Of a stretch of 64,000 bases of DNA, positions 63,827 through 64,000 are shown in pieces (the first letter of the stretch is position 1; the number at the start of each line of letters is the position of its first letter). Source of the stretch: Microbacterium halimionae (GTDB taxonomy: Bacteria > Actinomycetota > Actinomycetes > Actinomycetales > Microbacteriaceae); the NCBI RefSeq assembly GCF_011761265.1, contig NZ_JAAOZB010000002.1, positions 186,001 through 250,000 of the forward strand, read 5' to 3'. Both the position numbers and the translations under genes were made by a program. Below the pieces are notes generated by a model. The model was not told the origin of the DNA. It saw only the letters and a program-made list of their open reading frames with translations, and did not search any database.

Positions 63827-64000
63827 TTATCCGAAGCGGCCCGAGACGTAGTCTTCGGTGGCCTGTACGGCGGGAGTCGTGAAGATCGCCGACGTGTCGT
63901 TGTACTCGATGAGCTTGCCGGGCTTGCCGGTGCCGGCGATGTTGAAGAATGCCGTTTTCTCGCTCACGCGCGAAGCCTGCTGCATGTTGTGAGTGACGAT
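63827..64000 (-). CDS. pstB: phosphate ABC transporter ATPase, 3' end
   Basis: The last 57 codons of the ATP-binding subunit of the high-affinity phosphate importer. The frame, open at the right edge, starts [19 protein letters not shown], the PstB H-loop (histidine in VTHNM), and ends [11 protein letters not shown], the usual PstB C-terminus. The rest lies outside the window. Converges with pabC. Confidence 0.93.
   Translation of the reverse strand: MVTHNMQQASRVSEKTAFFNIAGTGKPGKLIEYNDTSAIFTTPAVQATEDYVSGRFG

Overview
The window is high-GC actinobacterial DNA and most resembles a member of the Microbacteriaceae, probably Microbacterium or a close relative. Supporting signs are the compact actinobacterial Tad pilus cluster, the coupled topA-tmk-holB run with 4-bp start/stop overlaps, the fasciclin/SigK/RskA-type unit, a DUF222-HNH gene, an Excalibur-domain secreted protein and frequent GTG starts. 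The species is inferred from gene content, not proven.

Layout. 1-11.2 kb is housekeeping: the 5' part of acetyl-CoA synthetase (minus), a tad operon (ATPase, membrane platform, three pilin-like proteins), topA-tmk-holB, and an exported alpha/beta-hydrolase ending at tRNA-Thr(CGT). 11.35-41.38 kb looks like a genomic island: it starts at the 3' end of tRNA-Thr and ends at a degenerate copy (24/27) of that 3' end, with no integrase left. It carries an alanine racemase / D-Ala-D-Ala-type ligase / membrane acyltransferase operon beside a wrecked VanR-like gene, a VanRS-like two-component system beside a wrecked VanY-like gene, oxidoreductase and hydrolase clusters with TetR regulators, a beta-glucoside unit (TetR, GPH/MFS permease, GH3, GH1), two almost identical 541-bp copies of a PhnB-like gene, and a chain of fused remnants of sugar-kinase, rhamnose and lactate genes. 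Pseudogenes are unusually common here.

41.4-48.3 kb returns to ordinary chromosome: DMT exporter, MMPL transporter, nicotinamidase, cation/proton antiporter and a DUF222-HNH protein. 48.6-59.6 kb is a second variable region: a secreted repeat/Excalibur protein, unknown membrane proteins and a lipoprotein, then two RHS C-terminal ends, each with a short hydrophobic tail and a small two-helix membrane protein overlapping its stop. This part is broken by an IS3-family element, followed by a decayed IS3 copy and another IS3 copy with a nonsense mutation. 59.7-64 kb is core again: tRNA-Lys, fasciclin lipoprotein, SigK-like sigma factor and its anti-sigma factor, an unknown protein, a possible structured RNA, a PabC-like enzyme and the 3' end of pstB.

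The most interesting candidate system is the RHS array at 53.0-57.3 kb, where hydrophobic RHS tails alternate with small two-helix membrane proteins that would suit membrane-acting toxins and their immunity partners. Next are the scattered van-like cell-wall genes and the mosaic catabolic ORF in the island.
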